Positions 6,364-14,003 of a stretch of 46,020 nucleotides of DNA are shown piece after piece. Each line of letters begins with the position of its first letter. Position 1 is the first letter of the stretch. The stretch is from JADFRG01 sp048054495 (GTDB taxonomy: Bacteria; Chloroflexota; Anaerolineae; Anaerolineales; E44-bin32). The DNA lies in assembly GCA_048054495.1 (NCBI GenBank), contig JBGMQN010000050.1:1-46020 (forward strand). Reading direction: 5' to 3'. Both the position numbers and the translations under genes were made by a program. The notes below the pieces were generated by a model. The model had not been told where the DNA came from. It saw nothing but the letters and a program-made list of their open reading frames with translations, and ran no database searches.

Positions 6364-7678
6364 CCACCCTAACCGGTTCGGCGGGCGCTGTCCGGCCGCT
6401 CTGCGAAGCGAAGCCCGGCACATCGACCCGCCGCAGCAGCCAAATACAACCTAGCGCCCCTAGCGCCTCAATCCAAAACACGAATCCATAAGTGCTCGAG
6501 AAGCTCCCGGTCAGCGCCAGAGCCGCGTCGCGCAAGATTCCGCCGGCCGCGATCCCGGCTCCTCGGCTCACCAGCTGTATGACGGACCACAGAGCCAGGT
6601 AGATCGCAGCCCGGCCTTCGCCACTCATCGCCATCAATAGGCTGACACCCCCTACGGCGAAGATCCCGAACCCGATGCCGAAGAGCACCAGCACGGGTCG
6701 CAAGATGGCCAGGTTCGCAGTCCAGGCCGATGCGCCAAGTGCGATCAATGGAAGCGCCAGGAGACCCAGACCCCACATCGTGGTTCCGACCTGTTGGTCA
6801 GGGCGCCAGCGCCGGGTAATCAACAGGGTAATTACCATCCCAAGCAATACTCCGGAGCCCCAGAATGCATTGAAACGCGTTGTCTCCCCTAAAGTCAATC
6901 CAAAAACGTCGCCCCCGAAGGGTTCGAGCACCGCGTCCTGCATGAACACAAAGAATGCCGAGGCTCCCAGGAAGAGCGCATATCGGCGAGCCCTGCTATC
7001 GGACAGGATCCCTGAGAAGGCCTCTTTGAAGCCCAGATCTTCCTTCGGTTCACTCGGGCGTTCCTCTCTCCAGACCGAGAAGAACCAGAACAGTCCGGCG
7101 CCCACCGCGATGATCAGCGAGAGCTGCAAAAAGGCTTCAAGATCAAAGCTAGGCATTATCCGGGCAAAGATCAGTGGCAGGATGGCGAAGCTGGCAACGA
7201 GTATGAATTGCACGATGCCGATGGCCAGGCCGCGACGGCTGTAGGGAGCACTGTCATGAACCAGCGCAAGGAAGGCTGGCCCAGAAATAAGAATCCCGCT
7301 GCCGAATATCACAAAGGCCACCAGCGCGAGCAGCCATCCGTACTCCGACCCTCGGGCGATGAGCCCCGTCGACAGTGGGATCAGCGGCAGCGAGACAACC
7401 ACCAGGCCGCGACCGATCCAGATATAGGCCAGTCGGCGACTGCCCCGTATCGGGCGCGTGTCCGCTCTGTATCCAGCCCAGAGGGAGAGAGGAGCCAGGA
7501 AGTAGCGCAGGGCGCTCAACACCGCAACCGGCCCGGCTGCAATTCCCAGGTCGACAATCATGATCCGGTTCCACACCCCCGTCACCAGCAGATCAGCGGC
7601 AGAGGAGCCGATGTGGAAGGTCCCGATCTTGACGGTTCTTAGAAACTGAAACTCTGCCTCTGTACGGGGCTCTCCCAT
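6353..7678 (-). CDS. PucC-family MFS transporter
   Basis: 441-residue, roughly 12-TM membrane protein of the PucC/LhaA branch (PF03209) of the major facilitator superfamily. Diagnostic resemblance: TGVWNRIMIVDLGIA near TM1-2, GYRADTRPIRGSRRLAYIWIG in loop 2-3, and IYLALWSVIQLVSRGAGIAA near TM11. PucC/LhaA proteins assist light-harvesting complex assembly in phototrophs; relatives of unknown function exist elsewhere. Nothing else photosynthetic is visible here. Last gene of a three-gene minus-strand set of membrane proteins (13 bp after the 273-aa protein). The C-terminal codons are formed from a tRNA-like fragment, so the native tail may have been replaced. Function is unresolved. Confidence 0.82.
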   Translation of the reverse strand: MGEPRTEAEFQFLRTVKIGTFHIGSSAADLLVTGVWNRIMIVDLGIAAGPVAVLSALRYFLAPLSLWAGYRADTRPIRGSRRLAYIWIGRGLVVVSLPLIPLSTGLIARGSEYGWLLALVAFVIFGSGILISGPAFLALVHDSAPYSRRGLAIGIVQFILVASFAILPLIFARIMPSFDLEAFLQLSLIIAVGAGLFWFFSVWREERPSEPKEDLGFKEAFSGILSDSRARRYALFLGASAFFVFMQDAVLEPFGGDVFGLTLGETTRFNAFWGSGVLLGMVITLLITRRWRPDQQVGTTMWGLGLLALPLIALGASAWTANLAILRPVLVLFGIGFGIFAVGGVSLLMAMSGEGRAAIYLALWSVIQLVSRGAGIAAGGILRDAALALTGSFSSTYGFVFWIEALGALGCIWLLRRVDVPGFASQSGRTAPAEPVRVAAN

Positions 7679-7691
7679 TGCGCCCGAGGTC

Positions 7692-8513
7692 CTATGCAGC
7701 CGCCGAAACCGCTTCCGGTGAATTGTCCTCTTCAGCCGCGGGTCGCGCGGCTAATGTGAAACCGGCATACATGAGAACGGCCGCAAGCAGCTCGCCAATG
7801 TATAGGAAATCACCAACTCCAAGGCGCGTCAGCGTGCTGGCGGAGGCGATGAGCATGGCACCTACGGCGATCAGTACATTGCCCAAAGCTCGGTTCGGCA
7901 GCACGCCCTTTCTCAAGAACAGCCAGGATGACCAGAGAGCGCCACCCACCAACATGATCGTGCCGTATATGTTGAAGAAGATCGTCGTCGTTCTTATCGG
8001 AGCCCCCAAAGGCAGGATCCCGCTTTTGGCGGTAACTTGCTCCCCACGGTACTGCATCTCAACCAGTTCAGCTCCGGCTGGGATTATGTCTCCCTGCTCG
8101 ATGACAACCGTCTTGTATTGCTCGCCAAGTGGCCGCCCCCGATCAAATATGCTCGAGTCCAGTTTGGGCATGATCTGCATCATCAGCACAAGTGCGCCGA
8201 GACTTGCTGCGATCAGCACGCCGGTCAAGGCATGTCGCCAGCGCTTTCGGACAAGGAGCAGATAGGTCCCATGTCCGATCCAGGCTGCAGTCAGCACCGC
8301 GCCGAAGAAATACCAGATAAAGAAGATGAGGGAGCTCCATCCTGCCGCCGCGAAATATGCCTCCGAAAAGCTTGCGGCCGCGAACATGCCGAGACCGATT
8401 GACCAGAACAAGAAATAACCGCTCCGCCTTAGGAGCCAGCGTCGGAAGACGGAGGCCGTGAATACCACCATCACGGATGTCGTAACGAACGGCAAAATCA
8501 GATTTAGCTCCAT
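7692..8513 (-). CDS. Seven-TM hypothetical membrane protein
   Basis: I do not recognise a named family. The 273-residue protein has about seven hydrophobic helices: residues ~5-23, 33-54, 60-80 and 95-113, then a ~60-residue external/loop domain (rich in charged residues, containing EQGDIIPAGAELVEMQYRGE), then three more helices (~180-200, 208-228, 235-255), and a polar acidic tail. The ATG at 8513 has AGGAGG 7 nt upstream. It sits between a 64-aa single-pass protein and the PucC-like carrier on the same strand with short spacers, so these probably form one membrane system. A single His in the WIGHGTY helix could bind a cofactor, but this is speculation. Confidence 0.7.
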   Translation of the reverse strand: MELNLILPFVTTSVMVVFTASVFRRWLLRRSGYFLFWSIGLGMFAAASFSEAYFAAAGWSSLIFFIWYFFGAVLTAAWIGHGTYLLLVRKRWRHALTGVLIAASLGALVLMMQIMPKLDSSIFDRGRPLGEQYKTVVIEQGDIIPAGAELVEMQYRGEQVTAKSGILPLGAPIRTTTIFFNIYGTIMLVGGALWSSWLFLRKGVLPNRALGNVLIAVGAMLIASASTLTRLGVGDFLYIGELLAAVLMYAGFTLAARPAAEEDNSPEAVSAAA

Positions 8514-8545
8514 GTGATCCTCCTAACGCGAGAATAAGCCGACGA

Positions 8546-8740
8546 CTAACTCACCGATGCCAAATACACGCCAATTGCGAAGATGATTAGCAGAATGGTC
8601 AAGACTCCCAACACCAAGATTAGGGCCGGGAGAATCCGTGTGTAAAAAAAAGAATCTTCTGGCACGCGCGAACCAGGTGGCTTGCGCAATTTCAATCGAT
8701 CGAGGAGAGGCGTACGAGTGCGGTCTTTGGGGCCGGTCAA
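8546..8740 (-). CDS. Small single-pass membrane protein
   Basis: 64 residues with a basic, Pro-containing N-terminus (~30 aa) and one hydrophobic helix (LPALILVLGVLTILLIIFA, ~38-56). The start codon appears to be TTG at 8740 with a weak ribosome site. It ends 32 bp before the seven-TM gene on the same strand. No known family recognised. Predicted N-in topology from the positive N-terminal segment. Could be an accessory subunit of the PucC-like set; a spurious reading frame is possible, although the hydrophobic pattern and operon position argue for a real gene. Confidence 0.55.
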   Translation of the reverse strand: MTGPKDRTRTPLLDRLKLRKPPGSRVPEDSFFYTRILPALILVLGVLTILLIIFAIGVYLASVS

Positions 8741-8752
8741 TAGGATTCCGCT

Positions 8753-8840
8753 AATCCGCGCTTTATAAATCTACGTAAATCTATAGATGCCAAGAGGTTT
8801 TGGCAGATTCGCTCGTATTATAAAGCGAATTCAGCGGATT
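8753..8840. repeat. Intergenic nested inverted repeat
   Basis: Outer arms AATCCGC (8753-8759) / GCGGATT (8834-8840), inner arms GCTTTATA (8760-8767) / TATAAAGC (8819-8826), and a central hairpin TGCCAA/TTGGCA (8788-8805). A 7-bp insertion separates the two arm segments on the right side. AATCNRCG-like units recur on the left arm. It lies between the SDR remnant and the membrane-protein operon; it may be a dispersed palindromic element, a terminator or a promoter-proximal structure. Confidence 0.6.
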
Positions 8841-8872
8841 CGTTCTGAATCTTCGGTTAGAGTTTGTGAATG

Positions 8873-9416
8873 CTAGGCGGCTAAGAAGCCTCCATCCACC
8901 GGAATGGCTGCCCCATGCACGTAGCTAGAAAGGTCGGAGGCCAGCACCAGCGCCATGCGTGCGACCTCATCCGGCCTGCCCATCCTGCCTATCGGAAGCC
9001 GCTGCTTGAATTCGATCCCGGTTTTGATCAGATCGAACCGGCCGCGCAGCAGGCCCTTCGCGGCACTTTTTGTCCCCTCGGTTAGGACGCCCCCTGGAAG
9101 GAGCGCATTGATCCGAAACCCGTCTTTGGCGTGCTCCTTGGCAAGGGCCCGAGTCAATGCGATCACGCCAGCCTTGCTCACGCTGTAGTGTGCAAGATCC
9201 TCTTTGAACGGGATTACAGCCTCGATCGATCCCAGGTTGATGATCACCCCGCCCTGCTTGAGACGGCGCCCGATCATCTCCTGGCACATCCAGTAGACCG
9301 AATCCAGGTTGATTGCCATCACCTTCTCGTAGAACGCTTCGTCGACTTCGAGAAAGTGCTTGAAGGGATAAATCCCGGCGTTGTTGACGAGGATGTCTGG
9401 GGCGGGGTCGCCACGC
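8873..9416 (-). pseudogene. 5'-truncated SDR-family oxidoreductase remnant
   Basis: Short-chain dehydrogenase/reductase fragment. The frame reads PDILVNNAG (the structural NNAG motif), a Ser-containing INLGS strand, the catalytic HYSVSK (YxxxK) and the C-terminal IPVDGG. The first ~80 residues, including the TGxxxGxG cofactor loop, are missing: upstream of ERGDPAPD the frame runs straight into the 3' end of pgl, whose TGA is at 9417-9419. The largest internal start (GTG 9322 / ATG 9319) would give ~149 residues without a nucleotide-binding site. The most likely explanation is a deletion joining pgl to a partial SDR gene; a chimeric assembly join is an alternative. Confidence 0.75.
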
Positions 9417-10142
9417 TCACAGCTTTGCGGCAGCCGCTTGGTCGATCAGCCAAGTCACCTGACCATTGCGGGGCTGAATGATCTGCGCGGGCAGGGATTC
9501 GGGCTGAGGTTCACCTTCTAACACTTCCTGTAAGCGGTCCGCCTTCGATTTGCCGGCCACCAGAAACAAGAGCTGGCGAGCGGAGTTAAAAACCGGCGGC
9601 GTAAGCGTCACGCGCCACGTCTGAAGTTGCTCCGCAAATACCGCCAGGACCCAGTGCTCGGTCTCGCTCAGAGCAAGGCTCCCCGGAAATAGCGAAGCGG
9701 TGTGCCCATCTTCACCCAAACCCAGGAAGATCAGGTCAAATCGTGGCCGTTCCTCGGAACCAAAAACTGACCGAAGCTCATCTACATAGGCCTCGGCCGC
9801 CAGATCTGGATCGAGTTCGCCCAGGATGCGGTGCACGTTCGTCTGTGGGATCGGCACCTTTTGGATCAGGGTCTTCCTGACCATGCGATAGTTGCTGTCC
9901 GGGTGATCGGGGGGAACGCATCGCTCATCTCCCCAGAAGAGCAGCACGTTTCTCCAGCTCACTCTCGTAGCCAGGCTCGGGTCCGCCAGCCTGCTGTAGG
10001 TCTCCTGCGGAGTCGAGCCTCCCGACAATGCCACCGTGAAGCGGCCTCGCTTTTCGATGGCATCCTCCGATGCCGCCACGAATCGGTCGGCCGCAGCTTG
10101 CGCCAGTGCTTTTGTATCTTCATGAACTTGAATGTCGGCCAT
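9417..10142 (-). CDS. pgl: 6-phosphogluconolactonase
   Basis: Hydrolyses 6-phosphogluconolactone to 6-phosphogluconate, step two of the oxidative pentose phosphate pathway. 241 residues, the usual length of DevB-type enzymes. Motifs: VALSGGSTPQETY (~36-48), FWGDERCVPPDHPDSNYRM (~67-85) and LIFLGLGEDGHTASLFPGS (~136-154). The start is ATG at 10142, 2 bp after the zwf stop, giving the normal N-terminus. Last intact gene of the pentose-phosphate operon; a truncated SDR begins at its stop codon. Confidence 0.95.
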   Translation of the reverse strand: MADIQVHEDTKALAQAAADRFVAASEDAIEKRGRFTVALSGGSTPQETYSRLADPSLATRVSWRNVLLFWGDERCVPPDHPDSNYRMVRKTLIQKVPIPQTNVHRILGELDPDLAAEAYVDELRSVFGSEERPRFDLIFLGLGEDGHTASLFPGSLALSETEHWVLAVFAEQLQTWRVTLTPPVFNSARQLLFLVAGKSKADRLQEVLEGEPQPESLPAQIIQPRNGQVTWLIDQAAAAKL

Positions 10143-10144
10143 GT

Positions 10145-11605
10145 TCAGCCCGCGTGGTCCCCACAACCCAGCCGCCAGACGCGTTTGTCCCGCGTAATGA
10201 ATGTCTCGGCTCCGGGCGGACCCCACGTGCCTTTTCGGTAAAGCCCAAGCGTAGGCGCACGGGTTGAGCTCTCCCAAGCCTCGAGAACTGGATCCACTAA
10301 GCTCCAAGCCATCTCGATCTCGTCGCTACGCGTGAAGAGCGAAGGGTCCCCATTGAGAGCGTCGATGAGCAGTCGCTCATAGGCATCGGGCAGGCGCTCG
10401 CCCCCAAACGTGGCGGGGTACTGGAATTCCATGTCGACTGATTTGGTCTCCTGAAGTCCCCCTGGGACCTTGGTTTCAAAGCGCAGGTGCATCCCTTCAT
10501 CGGGTTGGATACAAAGCGAAAGGAAATTCGGGGTAAGCCGATAGTCGGTGGGCAAATCAAAAAGCACATGCGGCGGCTCTTTGAACACAATAACAATCTG
10601 GCTCGTCTTTTCAGCCAGCGCCTTGCCTGAGCGAAGATAGAACGGCACCCCCTGCCAGCGCCAGTTATCCGCATACAGCTTCATGGCCGCGAAGGTCGGG
10701 GTCTGTGAATTCTCCGCGACCCCCTTCGCCTGTCCATAGCCCTCGTACTGCGCCCGAACCGTGTCTTCGACGTCTATGGGCCGGATGGCCATCAACACCT
10801 TCACCTTCTCATTGCGCACGGCGTCTGCATCGAACGTGGCCGGCGGCTCCATCGCCACTAGCGTAAATAGTTGTAGAAAGTGGTTTTGGAACATGTCCCG
10901 TACGACACCTGAGTTGTCGTAGTAGCCGGCGCGGTGCTCTACGTCAACGGACTCCGTGACCGTAATCTGGACGTGGTCGATATAGTTCCTGTTCCAAATC
11001 GGCTCGAAGATGGTGTTTAGAAAGCGGAAGAATAGGATGTTTTGTGCTGTTTCCTTACCCAGGTAGTGATCGATGCGATAGACCTGATGTTCATCAAAGG
11101 CGTCGTGCACGATTTCGTTCAGCTCGATCGCCGATTCGAGGTCGTGCCCAAAGGGCTTCTCGATGACCACCCTGGACCAGTGGTCCCCCTCCACTGCCAT
11201 CCCCTGCTTACCCAGCTCCTTCACGATTACGGGGAAGAAACGTGGAGCTGTGGCCAGATAGTACAGACGGTTGGCGGGCCCGTCCTCCTTTTCGACTAGG
11301 AACTGCTCAAGCTTCCCATAATCGGCCTCCTGACTGACATCTCCCGGCACGTACCAGAGGTTCTTAGAGAATTTCTCCCAATGGCTACCATCCGGGACGA
11401 TCCCGGAAAGCTCCGCCATTCCATCGAACATCTGCTGCCGAAATTCATCGTGTGAGTACTCGCTGCGCGAAGTCCCAACGATGTTGATGGAGCCCGGGAT
11501 GCGGCCCTTGGTGCACTGCTGGAACAGCGCCGGCACCAGTTTGCGCCGGGTCAGGTCGCCCGAAGCTCCAAAGATGACAATAGAAGTAGACAATCCGTTT
11601 TCCAT
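10145..11605 (-). CDS. zwf: Glucose-6-phosphate 1-dehydrogenase
   Basis: Oxidises glucose 6-phosphate to 6-phosphogluconolactone, the entry of the oxidative pentose phosphate pathway. 486 residues, typical length. The nucleotide-binding GASGDLTRRKL (~13-23) and the active-site RIDHYLGKE (~res 176-184) with the catalytic His are intact, as is the NRNYIDHVQITV region. The ATG at 11605 lies 12 bp after gnd. pgl follows after 2 bp, so the two sequential enzymes are co-translated. Confidence 0.97.
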   Translation of the reverse strand: MENGLSTSIVIFGASGDLTRRKLVPALFQQCTKGRIPGSINIVGTSRSEYSHDEFRQQMFDGMAELSGIVPDGSHWEKFSKNLWYVPGDVSQEADYGKLEQFLVEKEDGPANRLYYLATAPRFFPVIVKELGKQGMAVEGDHWSRVVIEKPFGHDLESAIELNEIVHDAFDEHQVYRIDHYLGKETAQNILFFRFLNTIFEPIWNRNYIDHVQITVTESVDVEHRAGYYDNSGVVRDMFQNHFLQLFTLVAMEPPATFDADAVRNEKVKVLMAIRPIDVEDTVRAQYEGYGQAKGVAENSQTPTFAAMKLYADNWRWQGVPFYLRSGKALAEKTSQIVIVFKEPPHVLFDLPTDYRLTPNFLSLCIQPDEGMHLRFETKVPGGLQETKSVDMEFQYPATFGGERLPDAYERLLIDALNGDPSLFTRSDEIEMAWSLVDPVLEAWESSTRAPTLGLYRKGTWGPPGAETFITRDKRVWRLGCGDHAG

Positions 11606-11617
11606 CGTCCCGCCCTG

Positions 11618-12532
11618 TTATTCCTCTTCGGCCCGCTTCACCGCATGCCCCCCAAACTGGTTGCGCATGGCCGCCAGCAGTTTGGCAGCATAGCTCTCAT
11701 CTTGCCGACTCACAAGACGCATGATGAGCGACAGGGTGATCACAGGCGCCGGCACGTCCAGGTCAATTGCGTCCGCCACTGTCCAGCGCCCCTCCCCACT
11801 GTCGGCTACCCAGCCCTCCAGCTCACTAAGCGAGGCATCCTCCTCCAGAGCGGCCGCGGTCAGGTCCAACAACCATGAGCGTACCACGCTGCCGAAGCGC
11901 CATATCTCGGCCACCTGGTGCAAGTCCAGATCAAATTGCTCCTTCTTGCGCAGGATTTCGAATCCTTCGGCATAGGCCTGCATCAACCCATACTCGATAC
12001 CGTTGTGAACCATCTTCACGAAGTGGCCTGAACCGCTCGGGCCGACATGGCCCCAGCCCTGCTCCGGTCCCGGCGCCAGAGTTTCCAATATCGGTGTTAG
12101 CCTCCCCACCGCCTCTTTTTCCCCCCCAACCATCATGCTGTAGCCCTCGGTCAGCCCCCAGATCCCTCCGCTGGTCCCCACATCTACCAGATGCATACCG
12201 CGTGCGCCCAACGCCTCGGCGCGCCGCATCGTGTCCTTGTAGTTGCTGTTGCCGCCGTCAATGAGGGTGTCCCCTTGCTCAAATGAAGCTGCTAGATCCG
12301 TGATCACTCCCTCCGTCGGTGCTCCCGCCGGCACCATCACCCAGGCCGCGCGCGGAGCGCTCAGTGCGGAGGCCATTTCCCCCAGCGATGCGACACCCTG
12401 CGCTCCCTGATCTACCGCGGCCTCGACATTAGGACCATTTCGGTCGAACGCCACAACATTGTGCCCACCTTGCAGCAGCCGGGTGGTCATGTTTGCGCCC
12501 ATCTTCCCTAATCCGATCATACCGATTTGCAT
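11618..12532 (-). CDS. gnd: 6-phosphogluconate dehydrogenase, short form (YqeC/GndA-like)
   Basis: Oxidative decarboxylation of 6-phosphogluconate to ribulose 5-phosphate. 304 residues, matching the short (~300 aa) class rather than the ~470-aa E. coli type. N-terminal GLGKMGANMTTRL dinucleotide loop; DVGTSGGIWGL substrate loop; GHFVKMVHNGIEYG carrying the catalytic Lys. The residue closing beta-strand 2 is Asp30 (AFDRN), a feature commonly linked to NAD+ rather than NADP+ preference; that is inference. A Shine-Dalgarno AAGGAA precedes the ATG. Located between rpiA (10 bp) and zwf (12 bp). Confidence 0.93.
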   Translation of the reverse strand: MQIGMIGLGKMGANMTTRLLQGGHNVVAFDRNGPNVEAAVDQGAQGVASLGEMASALSAPRAAWVMVPAGAPTEGVITDLAASFEQGDTLIDGGNSNYKDTMRRAEALGARGMHLVDVGTSGGIWGLTEGYSMMVGGEKEAVGRLTPILETLAPGPEQGWGHVGPSGSGHFVKMVHNGIEYGLMQAYAEGFEILRKKEQFDLDLHQVAEIWRFGSVVRSWLLDLTAAALEEDASLSELEGWVADSGEGRWTVADAIDLDVPAPVITLSLIMRLVSRQDESYAAKLLAAMRNQFGGHAVKRAEEE

Positions 12533-12542
12533 AGAATTTTCC

Positions 12543-13229
12543 TTAGGATTTATCCAAATGGCGCACGCCGTTACTGCCGCCTACCATGAGATCGGTTGCC
12601 AGTCCGATGAACAAACCATGCGCCGCAACACCTGCCCGCTGGTCGAGCTGGTCCGAGAGCGCGCGGGGATCCTCTATGGGCCCAAATTCGGCATCGAGGA
12701 TCCAGTTCCCCTGATCCGTTACAGCGGGCTCTCCACCTTGAGTCTCCCTCAGCGTAACAGAGGCTCCAAGAGATTCAAGATAGGCGGCCTCTGGAGCCCA
12801 CCCAAATGGCAGCACTTCGACCGGCAGGGCAAAGCGAGCGCCCAATTTGTCTGAGAGCTTCGTCTCATCCACCACAATGATCTCTCTCCGGCTTGCCTGC
12901 GCTACGATTTTTTCCCGCAGCAGCGCGCCCCCTCCGCCCTTAATGAGCTCAAGCTGCGGATCGACCTCATCCGCGCCATCAATGGTCAGGTCCACTTGCG
13001 GATGGTCGTCCAGCGCCGTCAGGGGAATCCCCAATTCGCTGGCCTCTTGCGCAACCTGCAGAGAGGTCGGTACTCCAAGGATCCCATCGAGCTCGCCCTC
13101 GTTGAACCTGAGCCCGATCTCACGCACGGCGTAGATTGCAGTGCTTCCAGAGCCCAGGCCGACGATCATTCCGGGCTCGACGAACTCAACCGCCTTGAGC
13201 GCGGCGGCTTCCTTATGGGCTTCAATCAT
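12543..13229 (-). CDS. rpiA: Ribose-5-phosphate isomerase A
   Basis: Interconverts ribulose 5-phosphate and ribose 5-phosphate. 228 residues. Conserved segments: GLGSGSTA (phosphate loop), DLTIDGADEVD (catalytic Asp) and IKGGGGALLREKIVA (catalytic Glu/Lys area). The start ATG overlaps the 3' end of the HAD gene by 8 bp (ATGATTGA), indicating coupled translation. Part of the pentose-phosphate operon. Confidence 0.96.
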   Translation of the reverse strand: MIEAHKEAAALKAVEFVEPGMIVGLGSGSTAIYAVREIGLRFNEGELDGILGVPTSLQVAQEASELGIPLTALDDHPQVDLTIDGADEVDPQLELIKGGGGALLREKIVAQASRREIIVVDETKLSDKLGARFALPVEVLPFGWAPEAAYLESLGASVTLRETQGGEPAVTDQGNWILDAEFGPIEDPRALSDQLDQRAGVAAHGLFIGLATDLMVGGSNGVRHLDKS

Positions 13230-13968
13230 CCAGCCGACGCGCTTCCAGCATCCGGTCCACCACCTCCATTACCTGCTCAGGTTCGTCCACGATCCACTCG
13301 GAGGGAAGCAGGGCCTGCTTGTGGACGCCATCATAGGTAAAGGGAGTGGTCACGGCGATGCACCACATGCCGGCCGCGATTGCCGCCGCAACACCGGAGG
13401 GTGAATCTTCCAGTACCAGGCACTCGGCGGCATCAATCTGTAATTCTCGCGATACAAGCTCGTATATTTCTGGGTCGGGTTTTCCTTTCTGCACGTCATC
13501 TATGCTGGCGATGAAATCAAACGCGCGCTGCAGGTCCAAGATCTGAAGCACGCGCGTCGCTTGCCGACAGCGGGACATGGTCGCCAAGCCGATGCGACAC
13601 TGATTGGCACGCGCCATTTCCAGGACGGCCAGATTCTGCGGCCATTGGTTTTTCAGGATAACCTCCGGATCGGCCAACATCTGCTCATAGTGGCGGAGCC
13701 TGGCCTGGATAAATGCTTGCCAGGGAGTATCGACCCCGTACTCCGACATCCTCTCACGCGCCTCGGCCTGCAATTGAAAGCGATCAACCAGGTGCTGTGC
13801 AACCTCCCGTCGGGAGAGACCAACAACATGCTTGAAGGCCTCGATTACCTGCTCTTCGCGGAGGTCTTGCGGACCGAACTCTACCGCCGCGCGGGCGTAG
13901 GAGATTGCCTTGAGCTTCTCGGTCTGCACCAACGTACCATCCAGATCGAAGATCATTGCTCGGATCAA
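13222..13968 (-). CDS. HAD-superfamily phosphatase / beta-phosphoglucomutase-like
   Basis: 248-residue haloacid-dehalogenase-fold protein with an alpha-helical cap. Motif I FDLDGTLV (nucleophile Asp8, acid/base Asp10), motif II-like LATMS, motif III Lys in KGKPDP and motif IV LEDSPSGVAAAIAAG are intact. It falls in the subgroup containing beta-phosphoglucomutase, phosphoglycolate phosphatase and sugar-phosphate phosphatases. Embedded between tal-pgi and rpiA, it probably acts on a sugar phosphate, either as a mutase or housekeeping phosphatase; exact substrate cannot be told. Confidence 0.88.
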   Translation of the reverse strand: MIRAMIFDLDGTLVQTEKLKAISYARAAVEFGPQDLREEQVIEAFKHVVGLSRREVAQHLVDRFQLQAEARERMSEYGVDTPWQAFIQARLRHYEQMLADPEVILKNQWPQNLAVLEMARANQCRIGLATMSRCRQATRVLQILDLQRAFDFIASIDDVQKGKPDPEIYELVSRELQIDAAECLVLEDSPSGVAAAIAAGMWCIAVTTPFTYDGVHKQALLPSEWIVDEPEQVMEVVDRMLEARRLDD

Positions 13969-14003
13969 CGTTTGTGTTCTCCGTAAATGGGGGTCCGATC
14001 CGC

